Origin: JANQHS01 sp965267505
Lineage (GTDB): Bacteria; Bacteroidota; Bacteroidia; Cytophagales; CCMP332
Reading direction: 5' to 3'
Length of the DNA stretch: 64,000 nucleotides
Assembly (NCBI GenBank): GCA_965267505.1
Contig: OZ254081.1
Coordinates: 1,860,001-1,924,000 of the forward strand
The notes under the pieces are model-generated. The model was not told the origin of the DNA, made no database searches, and saw only the letters and a list, made by a program, of their open reading frames with translations. Shown here piece by piece: positions 43,390-51,568 of the stretch. Position numbers and translations under genes: made by a program. Position 1 is the stretch's first letter; every line of letters starts with the position of its first letter.

Positions 43390-43609
43390 TAGTCCTTGGA
43401 TTCCAAATGATTTATGGCTTGAAGTATCTTGGAATTCCTGCCGTAGATATACATTAGATTGTTGATACGCCGATTTTCCGTATCCTGGTTACAGGTCTAA
43501 TAGGTTAGTAAAACCGACTCTTTTCTTTAGACTGATATCTCGTGCTTCCTTAGCTTCAAGGAGCTCCCGGATCTTATCAGGTCGATCCGGCTCATGCAAA
43601 ATAATCCAT
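43390..43609 (-). pseudogene. Frame-broken gene remnant
   Basis: In the 287-base gap between the S9 peptidase and YHS genes, minus-strand translation gives a convincing helix-rich protein in two frames. Frame one (43609-43493) reads ...HEPDRPDKIRELLEAKEA...KKRVGFTNLLDL and stops at 43490. Frame two (43497-43393) continues NQDTENRRINNLMYIYGRN...QAINHLESKD and stops at 43390. A one-base shift near 43490-43497 separates them. A short ATG frame upstream (MDYFA, stop) is also out of phase, so at least one and probably two frameshifts are present. The parent family is not recognised. Confidence 0.45.
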
Positions 43610-43635
43610 CAGCCAGTAAATTGAGAAAAATCTTG

Positions 43636-44097
43636 TTAACGCCTGATCTTAAGCTTTTCCCAGTTTTTGTCTGCTTGAGCCTTTAGTTTTTCCGGTCCTT
43701 CGCTCTTCCAACTTTTTAGGGTGTTATTGAAAAAAGCATCGTAGAAAAGGTATAGCTTGCCGTCCCTGATTTCGAAGGTTTCGGGATTGACACTGACCTT
43801 ATCAGCCTTGGCTCCCATCGCATAGGCACACCATCCGCCATATTGGGGCAGGTATCTTTCAGGATCTGATTTGAATGATTCAAGATTCTTGCTGCTTGAA
43901 AATTTGTAAAGGACCCCATCATAGGTAATGGAGATTTTAGAATTTCCTTTTACAGCTTTGTTGTTAAAATATTCTACTAGATCATAGCCTTCAGCACCTG
44001 CACCAGATTGTAGATTGTAATCGATGCTTTGTCCATTGGACGAAAAAGTAATAATCAAGGAGAGGATAAATACTGATCTTTGAACGTTGGGTTTCAT
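43636..44097 (-). CDS. Secreted YHS-domain protein
   Basis: A 153-residue protein with signal peptide (about 1-20) and a YHS domain, the small metal- or heme-associated fold seen in secreted proteins of this phylum: GYDLVEYFNNKAVKGN, KFSSSKNLESF, RYLPQYGGWCAYAMG. The C-terminal 50 residues (FYDAFFNNTLKSWKSEG) form helices. Probably periplasmic. It stands alone and lies downstream of a terminator for the gene at 44180. Confidence 0.85.
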   Translation of the reverse strand: MKPNVQRSVFILSLIITFSSNGQSIDYNLQSGAGAEGYDLVEYFNNKAVKGNSKISITYDGVLYKFSSSKNLESFKSDPERYLPQYGGWCAYAMGAKADKVSVNPETFEIRDGKLYLFYDAFFNNTLKSWKSEGPEKLKAQADKNWEKLKIRR

Positions 44098-44141
44098 TGT
44101 AGGTATAATCTAATCGGATTTGAGCGAGGAGCAAAAAGAAC

Positions 44142-44172
44142 AAAAAAATCCCTCGATCAGCAACCGAGGGAT
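44142..44172 (-). terminator. Rho-independent terminator
   Basis: On the minus strand an eight-pair stem (ATCCCTCG/CGAGGGAT, 44172-44165 with 44155-44148) and loop is followed by a run of T residues (44148-44142). It sits eight bases after the stop of the AhpD-like gene. Confidence 0.85.
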
Positions 44173-44179
44173 CTTTTGA

Positions 44180-44728
44180 CTAGGCTAATTCAAGCTCAAG
44201 TTCATGGGCAAGTGGAAAGTCTATTTCTATATCCGTGACTCCATTAAGAAAGTTGCTGATGAACTTCTCTCCGATCACCATTACGATATCGACCAGATTT
44301 GCTTTGTTGTAACCTTGTTCGAAAAGGGCTTCAACTGCCTCCTGGCTAGGATGGCTTCTGTTGATCGTTATGCTTTTTACGAATTCAGCCAATGCATTCA
44401 ATTTGGTATCCCAGCTCGCTTTTCCCTGACGTAGATCAAGAATTTGCTCGTCGGTGAAGCCATTCATTTTTCCAATAGCTGTATGAGCACTTTGACAATA
44501 CCTGCAATCATTTACCTGGCTAACCACCAAGTTGATAACTTCCTTCTCCTTGTTGTTAAGGGTGCTTTTCCTTCCAGAAAGGCTAAGATAGTCTCCTAAT
44601 GCTGTTTCGTTGTATGCGTAGGTCGCATAGAGGTTTGGTACGAATCCTACTTGCTTTTTAAGTTGATCAAAGATCTGCTGATTGTTCTCAGTTACTTCGT
44701 CTCTTGTGGGAATATTAAAAGTTTCCAT
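44180..44728 (-). CDS. Carboxymuconolactone-decarboxylase-family (AhpD-like) protein
   Basis: A 182-residue alpha-helical protein of the AhpD/CMD family with the redox motif DCRYCQSAHTAIG (CxxC followed by His). Members act in peroxide and organic-hydroperoxide defence or as related decarboxylases. It lies downstream of an AraC-type gene in the same orientation (91 bases apart) and could be its target. A strong terminator follows. Confidence 0.88.
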   Translation of the reverse strand: METFNIPTRDEVTENNQQIFDQLKKQVGFVPNLYATYAYNETALGDYLSLSGRKSTLNNKEKEVINLVVSQVNDCRYCQSAHTAIGKMNGFTDEQILDLRQGKASWDTKLNALAEFVKSITINRSHPSQEAVEALFEQGYNKANLVDIVMVIGEKFISNFLNGVTDIEIDFPLAHELELELA

Positions 44729-44818
44729 TGTTCTTTTGGTTTTGATTACAATGCAAATTTTGGATCGGGGAAGAGCTTAAGGCCAATCCATTTTTCCCTG
44801 CAGACTGTCGATTTTTCC

Positions 44819-45664
44819 CTAAGCCGGAATTATTTGTTTTCTGAATTCCCCGGGGCTCGTACCAGTATTCTTTTTGAATAGTTTGAAGAATACTCCGGGC
44901 TCATTATATCCCAGTTCAAACGCGACCTCGTTCACATTGAGGTCTGAATATTTTAAGAGCCTACTTCCCTCAAGTATGACCCGGTCATGTATGATCTGTA
45001 ATGGGCTCCTTTTTTCCTTTTTGGAGAAGATATTGGATAGGGTTTTTGGAGAGCGGTTCAGAAGGTCGGCATATTCTGCGACGGTTTTTAGCTCCTTGAA
45101 TTTCTGGTCGACAAGATAATTGTATTTGCGAATGATCTCAAGATCCTCATGAGGAAGGGAATCCAATCCTTGTTGAGATTTCGCAAGTCGGGTACAAAGA
45201 ATGATCAGGCGCTTTAAAAGGACCACGAGCATCTCTCCTTTGATGTTGTCTTCCTGAGAGAATTCATCCTTAAAGACCTCCAGTAGCAGGTTGAGCTTTT
45301 TGGAATATTGCTCATTAACCTGGATGAGTACTTGTTTCTGTGCACCAAAGAATATGACACCATTGCAAGAAACTTCAGAATCATGGTCCCTTATGCAGTA
45401 ATAATCCCTGTTGAAGGAAAAGATCACCAATTCCTTTGAATAGTCTTTAACCTCAATCTCATTGTTATAAGTCAGTGTGATTATAGAATAAGGTTCAAGT
45501 TCCTTTTCACTACCATCGATAAGCAGAGGAACTTGTCTTTCTGATCTATTCCAAACTATATGGATCAAATTCTCATTCTTGGCTTTGGTCCAGGAATAAG
45601 AAGGGTTTTCAAAGTGAAGGAGAAATTTTCCTTTCTCGGAATTTATACTGTGCTCTAAGGTCAT
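44819..45664 (-). CDS. AraC-family transcriptional regulator
   Basis: A 281-residue regulator with an N-terminal cupin-like sensing domain (about 1-150) and a C-terminal DNA-binding domain at about 185-280 (TVAEYADLLNRSPKTLSNIFSKK, LNVNEVAFELGYNEPGVFFKLFKKN, TGTSPGEFRKQ). It is the likely activator of the AhpD-like gene downstream. Effector unknown. Confidence 0.87.
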   Translation of the reverse strand: MTLEHSINSEKGKFLLHFENPSYSWTKAKNENLIHIVWNRSERQVPLLIDGSEKELEPYSIITLTYNNEIEVKDYSKELVIFSFNRDYYCIRDHDSEVSCNGVIFFGAQKQVLIQVNEQYSKKLNLLLEVFKDEFSQEDNIKGEMLVVLLKRLIILCTRLAKSQQGLDSLPHEDLEIIRKYNYLVDQKFKELKTVAEYADLLNRSPKTLSNIFSKKEKRSPLQIIHDRVILEGSRLLKYSDLNVNEVAFELGYNEPGVFFKLFKKNTGTSPGEFRKQIIPA

Positions 45665-45756
45665 TGCCAGATTTCGTTCAGGTCAAAACCCAATAATCAG
45701 GAAATGAGTTTGTATTGAAGGCCTGGAAAATAGGATTTGTCTGAAAAGCGACCTGT

Positions 45757-46227
45757 TCAGGCTTCTACTTCCCGGATTTCCCTGGTTTGTGAAGCGATCA
45801 GGTCTGTGCTCATCATTTTTGATTCCAAAAGATCAGCCCAGGATTCCAAGTAAAGAACCACGTCCCCTTTTTTATTTTTCTCCAGAAATCTTTTTCCTTC
45901 AGGAAGGAAATCAAGGACCTCTGGATCTGATGTGTATTCCAAGTGTCTAAGATCGTTTCGGGTAAAACCAACTTCAAGGAGTGAATCGATCAGGTCATCC
46001 ATTAATAGACCGCTGGAGGGACAATAATCATTTAATTGTTCTGTCCAGTCCCCATGCCCCGTCATTGCCCTTTGATGGATCTCGGTTTTGCTTAATCGAG
46101 TGACTTCCTGAGCAAGGAAACCGCAATTACAGGAGCCCATATGGCCCCATTGATAATTTGAGCTACTCGAAAGTTTTTTGGCTGTTTCTTTTAGAAAGGA
46201 GATAGTTTGCCTTGATGCAAGTGCCAT
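45757..46227 (-). CDS. Conserved hypothetical protein
   Basis: A 156-residue acidic helical protein with a cysteine- and histidine-bearing N-terminal part (YQWGHMGSCNCGFLAQE, RAMTGHGDWTEQLNDYCP) that suggests metal binding. Similar proteins are present in many Bacteroidota; I know no function. It is four bases after the small membrane protein gene at 46232 and co-transcribed with it. Confidence 0.65.
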   Translation of the reverse strand: MALASRQTISFLKETAKKLSSSSNYQWGHMGSCNCGFLAQEVTRLSKTEIHQRAMTGHGDWTEQLNDYCPSSGLLMDDLIDSLLEVGFTRNDLRHLEYTSDPEVLDFLPEGKRFLEKNKKGDVVLYLESWADLLESKMMSTDLIASQTREIREVEA

Positions 46228-46231
46228 GGAA

Positions 46232-46492
46232 TTAGATGGAATTGATAATGAACAGAAAAATAAAAATAGATCCGATGGTAATTACTCCGTTCAATGCCAG
46301 AACCTTTATTCTGTGGATCCTTCTTTTCCTGTCTTTCAATTCTTCCAAGGCGAAGTTTCTTGATGTATTGGAACCAGATTTCCGTATCAGCAAGTTGACC
46401 TTCTCACCATAAAGTTCCTTTATGTTTCCAAAAGAACTTTTTGGTTTTGTGGTGAAGTCTTCCCGTCTTAAACCGAAACCGTGGTATCCCAT
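46232..46492 (-). CDS. Small membrane protein
   Basis: An 86-residue protein with a conserved N-terminal motif, MGYHGFGLRREDFTTKPK, a basic middle and one C-terminal membrane helix (about 62-84, then IINSI). I start at the ATG at 46492, which gives the conserved N-terminus; the longer frame to 46576 adds residues unlike the family. Found in Bacteroidota; unknown role. Four bases from the next gene. Confidence 0.65.
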   Translation of the reverse strand: MGYHGFGLRREDFTTKPKSSFGNIKELYGEKVNLLIRKSGSNTSRNFALEELKDRKRRIHRIKVLALNGVITIGSIFIFLFIINSI

Positions 46493-46636
46493 AACTAAGA
46501 CTTTCCTATTGATACGGGAAATGGAAAAAAAGTGTTCTTTATTCTGAAAAAAATCTAAAAAAAGGCTCTGATGCATTTTCAGGGCGTGTCGTTTCTTAGT
46601 TCAATAACAACTTTGCCCTGCCGGAGTTTTTAAGTC

Positions 46637-46972
46637 TCAGTATCTGTATACCTTCCCTTTCTTCTCCACCCAGTCTTTTGCATCCTTCCATTTTGGGAAT
46701 TCATCAGCTTCCATGCTTAGAATCTTGATCTCAGAGGCGATCTTTTTAGCATTTTTCACAGCTTTCTTATGAGCTCCATTCCTTGAAAAACCTCGGAGCT
46801 CCTCCATGTTGTTCCAAAGGCTAAGGGTATAGTGGTGTTTCAGGCTGACATTGGCTTTGAAGTCAATGCATTTGGACGAGTTCAACTGCTTGACAGATTC
46901 TGCTGTGTAAGCCATAAAGGAGAAAATCTTCCAGACCGATTTAAGACGGATGTATGTTATCGATAAGATCAA
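46637..46972 (-). CDS. DUF3291/antibiotic-monooxygenase-fold-like protein
   Basis: A 111-residue protein that starts with TTG (ILSITYIRLKSVW) and resembles the dimeric alpha/beta-barrel or spheroidene-monooxygenase-like proteins: KHHYTLSLWNNMEELRGFSRNGAHKKAV and the C-terminal WVEKKGKVYRY segment. No catalytic residues can be assigned. Standalone. Confidence 0.68.
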   Translation of the reverse strand: MILSITYIRLKSVWKIFSFMAYTAESVKQLNSSKCIDFKANVSLKHHYTLSLWNNMEELRGFSRNGAHKKAVKNAKKIASEIKILSMEADEFPKWKDAKDWVEKKGKVYRY

Positions 46973-47024
46973 TTAATACCTGACGTGGATTTATGATTGG
47001 TCTTCCAATATTAAAAGAAGCTAT

Positions 47025-48002
47025 TTAGAATCGAATTGTTTTTCCTATGTCTTTTTTACCCGGCAGGGCTGAATTTTTCAGATCAAGGAAAATTGGTTCA
47101 GGGATATGATCCTTCATTGTTAAAATTAGTTGACTGGCCTCGTCCATTAGGGTTTGATTTGGCCCTGTGACCTGGCCAATAAGTTCAACGCCATGGGCTT
47201 TTGCCATCCGGGGAAATTGCAATGTCAGGACTCTCATAAGCCATACCAGTATTCCAGGAAACTTTATTCCCACCTTGTTTAGATCACCAGGATCGGAATA
47301 AGCGATGGAAACCACTTTCTTTGGTTGGAGTGTTATAGATTTTTTTAACGTGTCTTTTCCAATTATATCAAAAATGTAATCCGGTGGATTGTCTTTTAGC
47401 GTTAAAGAGAAATCCTCTTCCTTGTAATCCAAGAATCTATCGATCCCGATTGTTTCAAGCCTTTCTTTGTCACGTGCAGAAGCGTTGACAATAACCCTTA
47501 ATCCCATAGCTTTTGCCACAAGAACCGCCATATATCCGACTCCTCCTCCTGCACCATGAACAAGAATGGAGCAGCCCGGTTTCGGCTCTAATTTTTTTAT
47601 TGATTCATAGGCGGTGAGAAGTGTAAGGGAAATGGACCCGGCCTTATATAGATCAATACCAGAAGGGATCAGTGAGACCTGAGAAATTGGGACTGAAACG
47701 TTTTCTGCCCAGGTTCCAAAATCATTGAAGTGTCTATAGATAGATACCCGGTCGCCCTCTTTAAATCCTTTGACGTTTTCTCCTCTGGCGATGATCTTTC
47801 CCGCACCGTCAACCCCACATATTTGTGGGCTCTTGAATTTTGCAAATGGCATACCATTCACCAGGCTTAGGTCAGCAGGATTGATTCGAGAGGCATGCAT
47901 TTGTACCAGTACTTCATCGGGCCCAGGTGAGGGGCTTGGAACATCAACCAGACCAAGATTCTTAAAGTCTTTTCCTGAGCCCTTCCTAATAATTGCTTTC
48001 AT
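47025..48002 (-). CDS. Zinc-type quinone-oxidoreductase/alcohol-dehydrogenase-like enzyme (MDR family)
   Basis: A 325-residue medium-chain dehydrogenase/reductase. I start at the ATG at 48002 (MKAIIRKGSG); the longer frame adds 18 residues that begin inside the divergent promoter region. Features: GroES-like N-terminal part, HASRINPADL, GVDGAGKIIARG, and the nucleotide-binding HGAGGGVGYMAVLVAKAMG. Structural zinc cysteines are absent, as in quinone reductases. It is divergent from an HxlR regulator that probably represses it; a palindromic operator lies in the shared region (48069-48088). Confidence 0.88.
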   Translation of the reverse strand: MKAIIRKGSGKDFKNLGLVDVPSPSPGPDEVLVQMHASRINPADLSLVNGMPFAKFKSPQICGVDGAGKIIARGENVKGFKEGDRVSIYRHFNDFGTWAENVSVPISQVSLIPSGIDLYKAGSISLTLLTAYESIKKLEPKPGCSILVHGAGGGVGYMAVLVAKAMGLRVIVNASARDKERLETIGIDRFLDYKEEDFSLTLKDNPPDYIFDIIGKDTLKKSITLQPKKVVSIAYSDPGDLNKVGIKFPGILVWLMRVLTLQFPRMAKAHGVELIGQVTGPNQTLMDEASQLILTMKDHIPEPIFLDLKNSALPGKKDIGKTIRF

Positions 48003-48068
48003 CTGAAAAATTTTAACAAAAATGCTACCTTTGGTATGATATTTACAAGTAGTCACAAAAAAAATATA

Positions 48069-48088
48069 TAGTATTTAAAATCATACTA
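48069..48088. promoter_or_regulatory. Candidate HxlR operator
   Basis: TAGTAT (48069-48074) and ATACTA (48083-48088) form a perfect six-base dyad with an 8-base centre, of the type bound by HxlR/YodB-type regulators. A second, near-matching half (GGTATGAT) is about 50 bases to the left. It lies next to a weak promoter box, TAATATTG (48087-48094), 15 bases before the hxlR start. It would let the regulator control both divergent genes. Confidence 0.45.
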
Positions 48089-48108
48089 ATATTGAAAATC
48101 AATTATTT

Positions 48109-48465
48109 ATGAAAGAAAATATTGGTGAACCTTGTCCCGTTACGCATTGTATGAAAATTATTGGGGGGAAGTGGAAACCTATTATTATTTATCTAATTGC
48201 TAAAGGTGGAAACAGATTTGGTGTTCTACAAAGGGGCATTGAAGGAATAAGCAAACAGATGCTTAGCAAACAACTGAGGGAGTTGGAAACCGATGGAATT
48301 TTAAGCAGGAAGATTTATCCTGAAATACCACCAAGGGTGGAGTATTCAATCACTGAAAAAGGGAAAAGTCTTTTTCCGGTCATTAATAACATGAGACTTT
48401 GGGGAGAAAGAAGCCTTGGGATCAAGAGCCCGGATCCACAAAGGTCACCAGAACGGCCAGAATAA
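48109..48465 (+). CDS. HxlR-family transcriptional regulator
   Basis: A 118-residue winged-helix regulator of the HxlR type: CPVTHCMKIIGGKWKPIIIY (with the two conserved cysteines), RFGVLQRGIEGISKQMLSKQLRELETDG and the wing RVEYSITEKG. HxlR/YodB/HypR proteins sense quinones, aldehydes or disulfide stress through such a cysteine. The divergent quinone-reductase-like gene fits that. Its stop overlaps the stop of the convergent membrane protein by 44 bases. Confidence 0.9.
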   Translation: MKENIGEPCPVTHCMKIIGGKWKPIIIYLIAKGGNRFGVLQRGIEGISKQMLSKQLRELETDGILSRKIYPEIPPRVEYSITEKGKSLFPVINNMRLWGERSLGIKSPDPQRSPERPE

Positions 48466-48940
48466 AATAGAATAAAAGAACCAATGACCTAAACCAAACA
48501 CGATCATAAAAAGCGCAAACCACTCCTAATAAAAGTCCCATCGGCCTCCTCCAAGCCGGAGCATTGTCGTCAAAGACAAAGAATGCTACCAGCAAGTTAA
48601 AAATTGGAATTCCCGTTAAGATTAGAAAAAAAGGTTTTCTAATGCCTTGAAAATATTCTTTTGTGTTTAAGTGTTTTTCCTCTGGAGTAATGAGACTAGC
48701 AGCCTGGGCGTAAACTATTGCCTGGCCGATAATGATAAAGAAGTTGATATTGGAATCCACGAGAGCTCCTAACTTATTATACAATTGAGCCCAGGTGTTT
48801 ATTATTACGATCATGAGCAAAATACCCCAGCCGGTTATTTCCCAATAAGTGGTTCTGGACTTAAAGACCTTCAAAAGATCAACAATTGCAACACCATAAA
48901 TGATGGCTGGTATTAATAGAAAGAATTCCTGTTTGTCCAT
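48422..48940 (-). CDS. Membrane protein, unknown function
   Basis: A 172-residue protein with about five membrane segments (5-25, 36-54, 66-84, 103-121, 149-167), no signal peptide and no family I recognise. It is convergent with hxlR, with a 44-base overlap of the coding ends, an unusually long tail-to-tail overlap; both reading frames are well preserved. Confidence 0.65.
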   Translation of the reverse strand: MDKQEFFLLIPAIIYGVAIVDLLKVFKSRTTYWEITGWGILLMIVIINTWAQLYNKLGALVDSNINFFIIIGQAIVYAQAASLITPEEKHLNTKEYFQGIRKPFFLILTGIPIFNLLVAFFVFDDNAPAWRRPMGLLLGVVCAFYDRVWFRSLVLLFYFILAVLVTFVDPGS

Positions 48941-48997
48941 AAACTTTAGTGCCGAGCGATATTAACTATTTCCTGAAAAAGGGTAAAATCAAAGGAC

Positions 48998-49930
48998 TTA
49001 GTCTTCAAGAAGGGATGGTCTGTCTCTGTTTACCTTTAGCTGTGTCACGTCTGGTCTTGAATAATGACCGACAGGATCGAAATTCTGCCTTTCTTCGTAT
49101 ACCTTTTTCAATTCCAGATTCGCGTAGAATAGTCCTTCTGATCCCACCTGGGGTTCAATAAGCCATTTTCCATCCGGTCCCGCCAGGCATGACCCGCCGT
49201 CGGCCAGGATATCCGGAGCCTGTTCATAAAGCTCATTGTAATGTGGGATATCCTTGGGAATATCTTCCTTTCTCATGTAGGAAGAAACCGAAAGGACAAA
49301 GGATCTTGACTCTTTGGCAATAAAGGGGGTAATATCTTCCGTATTCCTTTTGGATCCGGGCCAAACGGCTACATGAATGTTTTCACCCTGGGCATAAAGT
49401 GCCGTTCTGCTTAATGGCATCCAATTTTCCCAGCAGTTTAATCCCCCGATTTTGAACTCCTTTAAGTCATGGACTTGCAAGCCATGGCCATCCCCGGGTG
49501 CCCAGCAAAGCCTTTCTTCATATGTGGGTTGTAGTTTTCTGTGAACAGAACCTATTTCACCTTTTTGATTTATGTAAACTAGAGAGCAATAAAGACTATG
49601 CCCTCCACGGTCTGGTGCTCTTTCCATGGTTCCCAGGTAAACCGCAAGGTTCTTTTCCGACGCAATCTTTTGGACTTCCTTCAGGTCAGCACCTTCAATT
49701 TGGATTCCTTGATCCAGGTAATGTGCATGTAGCTCTTTTTGAAAGGAAGATTCGAATTTCGAACCATGGGTATAGGATAGCCAGAAGGGATATCCTGGTA
49801 AAAGAGCTTCACCAAATACGATCAATTCAGCTCCTTGCCCAGCTGCTTCTTTGATTTTTTCCGCAACCTTTTTCAAGGTTTCTTTCCGGTTTAGCCAGAT
49901 GGAGGAAATTTGAGCGAGGCAGACTTTCAA
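48998..49930 (-). CDS. Nitrilase-superfamily carbon-nitrogen hydrolase
   Basis: A 310-residue enzyme of the nitrilase branch with catalytic triad Glu41 (VFGEALLPG), Lys (VHRKLQPTYEE) and Cys (GGLNCWENWMP). The GLNCWENW sequence is typical of true nitrilases. It could hydrolyse nitriles to acid and ammonia; substrate unknown. It starts two bases after the arsenate-reductase-like gene, so the two form an operon. Confidence 0.9.
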   Translation of the reverse strand: MKVCLAQISSIWLNRKETLKKVAEKIKEAAGQGAELIVFGEALLPGYPFWLSYTHGSKFESSFQKELHAHYLDQGIQIEGADLKEVQKIASEKNLAVYLGTMERAPDRGGHSLYCSLVYINQKGEIGSVHRKLQPTYEERLCWAPGDGHGLQVHDLKEFKIGGLNCWENWMPLSRTALYAQGENIHVAVWPGSKRNTEDITPFIAKESRSFVLSVSSYMRKEDIPKDIPHYNELYEQAPDILADGGSCLAGPDGKWLIEPQVGSEGLFYANLELKKVYEERQNFDPVGHYSRPDVTQLKVNRDRPSLLED

Positions 49931-49932
49931 TT

Positions 49933-50313
49933 TTAAGAGAGTATACTTTTTACCTTTGACTCAATCAGATCTCTGACTTGATTAAAACCATCTTTACTCA
50001 TCTCTTTTGGGTCAGGGATATCCCAATCCAATCTATTCTTTGTTGCCACCCAGGGGCATGCATCACCACAGCCCATTCCTACCACATAATCATAAGGTCC
50101 ATCCGGGATCTGCTGAAGTGATTTGCTTTCATGCTTTGAAAGATCATATCCCAGTTCAGCCATGGCTTCAATAGCCCTGGGATTAACAACACCTGAAGGA
50201 GCTGAACCTGCTGAGTATGCTTCAACATTTTCTCCGCCATGTATCTTGGCAAATGCCTGAGCCATTTGGCTTCTATTGGAGTTCTCGATGCAGACGAACA
50301 AATAGCGTTTCAT
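49933..50313 (-). CDS. arsC: Arsenate reductase (low-molecular-weight phosphatase type)
   Basis: A 126-residue protein of the thioredoxin-coupled ArsC/low-molecular-weight tyrosine phosphatase type. The phosphate-binding loop is CIENSNRS (Cys8, Arg14), the DPKE/DxP acid is in DIPDPKE, and the redox cysteines are the pair in GMGCGDACPW. It reduces arsenate to arsenite. There is no arsR, arsB or acr3 nearby, so it is probably a stress or phosphatase-related gene rather than part of an ars operon. Operon partner: nitrilase. Confidence 0.82.
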   Translation of the reverse strand: MKRYLFVCIENSNRSQMAQAFAKIHGGENVEAYSAGSAPSGVVNPRAIEAMAELGYDLSKHESKSLQQIPDGPYDYVVGMGCGDACPWVATKNRLDWDIPDPKEMSKDGFNQVRDLIESKVKSILS

Positions 50314-50378
50314 TAAATCTATTGATTGGTCAAAAATGGAAAATCTAAAATTGGAATTTTAAACAATGATAAATAAGT

Positions 50379-50747
50379 CTATTCTTTGTTATCGTCCTGG
50401 ATTCTGATCCATTCGGAAACCACCTCTCTTAGAGCCTGTTCTTTTTCCTCGATATCCTTCATATTTTGGAACCTAGCTACTCTGGCTTCTTTACCATCCC
50501 CTTCTAACAATCCGGTAATGTCGGCAATGATTGCCCCTTTATGGAACATCAGGCTCACAAGTTTTTTTGCATTGAAAAAGAAGGAGGCCATGTTGCCCTT
50601 GTACATGAAAGTTGGAGAGCTCCACTTTATTCCTTCTGTGATCTTATTGTCGGTTGACAGAATTATCTCCCTCACCTTATTCATTTCGACTGTAAGCGGG
50701 TGCTTTTTTTTCTCAAGGAATTTATCCACTTCTGGATTCTTATTCAT
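50379..50747 (-). CDS. DUF1801-domain protein
   Basis: A 122-residue DUF1801 protein: LTVEMNKVREIILSTDNKI, EGIKWSSPTFMYKGNMASFF, the KLVSLMFHKGA strand and the C-terminal helix EKEQALREVV. It resembles a second copy at 39009. It is likely cytoplasmic. Between the arsC gene and the CPBP protease on the same strand, 65 and 18 bases away. Confidence 0.85.
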   Translation of the reverse strand: MNKNPEVDKFLEKKKHPLTVEMNKVREIILSTDNKITEGIKWSSPTFMYKGNMASFFFNAKKLVSLMFHKGAIIADITGLLEGDGKEARVARFQNMKDIEEKEQALREVVSEWIRIQDDNKE

Positions 50748-50764
50748 AGCGGTTCAATTTTCTA

Positions 50765-51382
50765 TCAAAGTACAAAGGCTACATAGGAATAGGAAACAAG
50801 GTTTGCCAAAGCATGAGATATCCATCCAGGAATGATTGATCCATTGGCTAACTTCTCGTTCAGGTAGGCTGATACATACGCTCCCAAACCCGAGAACAAC
50901 AAGATGGCGATAGGAAAAAATACGCCCTCCGACAGATTGATAAATAGGATAAAGTGTATGATTCCAAAAATAAAGGCCTGGGTAATGTTTCCTGCCTGAT
51001 AGCCAAGCCAGGCGATTAATCTTTTTGTAAGAAACCCTCTGAATAGGATCTCTTCAGAAAGAGAGGTTTTGATGACAGCGGCTACGACCAGAACCAGTAA
51101 GGTAGAGATTCCGGGACCCATTGCTCTGAATTTTCCGGTCATAGTTGAAGGCTCCATTAGGGTTTCTTTGAACTCCGGGCTGATCAAAGAGAAGAGCATA
51201 GGAGGTATGAGAAAGATCAGGCTTACCAAAATAGCCATTAGGTTAGCCTTACCGGTAGACTTTTTCAAACCTATCCAGTCAAAAAATCCACTTGCTTTTC
51301 TTTTTAATATCAGGTAAACCAGAAAGGGCAACAGGGAAAAGGACAGCAGTTGAAGGACAGCACTGAGGACGTCGGTGAGCAT
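50765..51382 (-). CDS. CPBP intramembrane metalloprotease
   Basis: A 205-residue, multi-helix membrane protein of the CPBP/Abi family. The paired glutamates and arginine are visible in LSEEILFRGFLTKRL, the first histidine in FGIIHFILF, and the second histidine in GWISHALANL. It should cut peptide bonds inside the membrane. Six to seven helices can be counted. Upstream of the DUF1801 gene on the same strand. Confidence 0.87.
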   Translation of the reverse strand: MLTDVLSAVLQLLSFSLLPFLVYLILKRKASGFFDWIGLKKSTGKANLMAILVSLIFLIPPMLFSLISPEFKETLMEPSTMTGKFRAMGPGISTLLVLVVAAVIKTSLSEEILFRGFLTKRLIAWLGYQAGNITQAFIFGIIHFILFINLSEGVFFPIAILLFSGLGAYVSAYLNEKLANGSIIPGWISHALANLVSYSYVAFVL

Positions 51383-51568
51383 AAATAAATTTACCTCCTT
51401 TTCATTTTAATGTAAAAGGGCTGATGCAAATTTTCCAACTTATTTTTTGGATTTAGCAATCCTAAGCGGTTAAAATATTGAGCTTGGATCAGCCTTGAGT
51501 TCATTCCTTTGGTAAATAGACCGTCTGTAAAAAAGAGTAGGCGGAATCAACAGCTCTTTCTATTTTCG

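Noticed and set aside
51509..51568. Earlier ATG for the BNR protein
   Set aside because: The added residues are basic and would precede the signal peptide; ATG at 51569 or 51587 is better.
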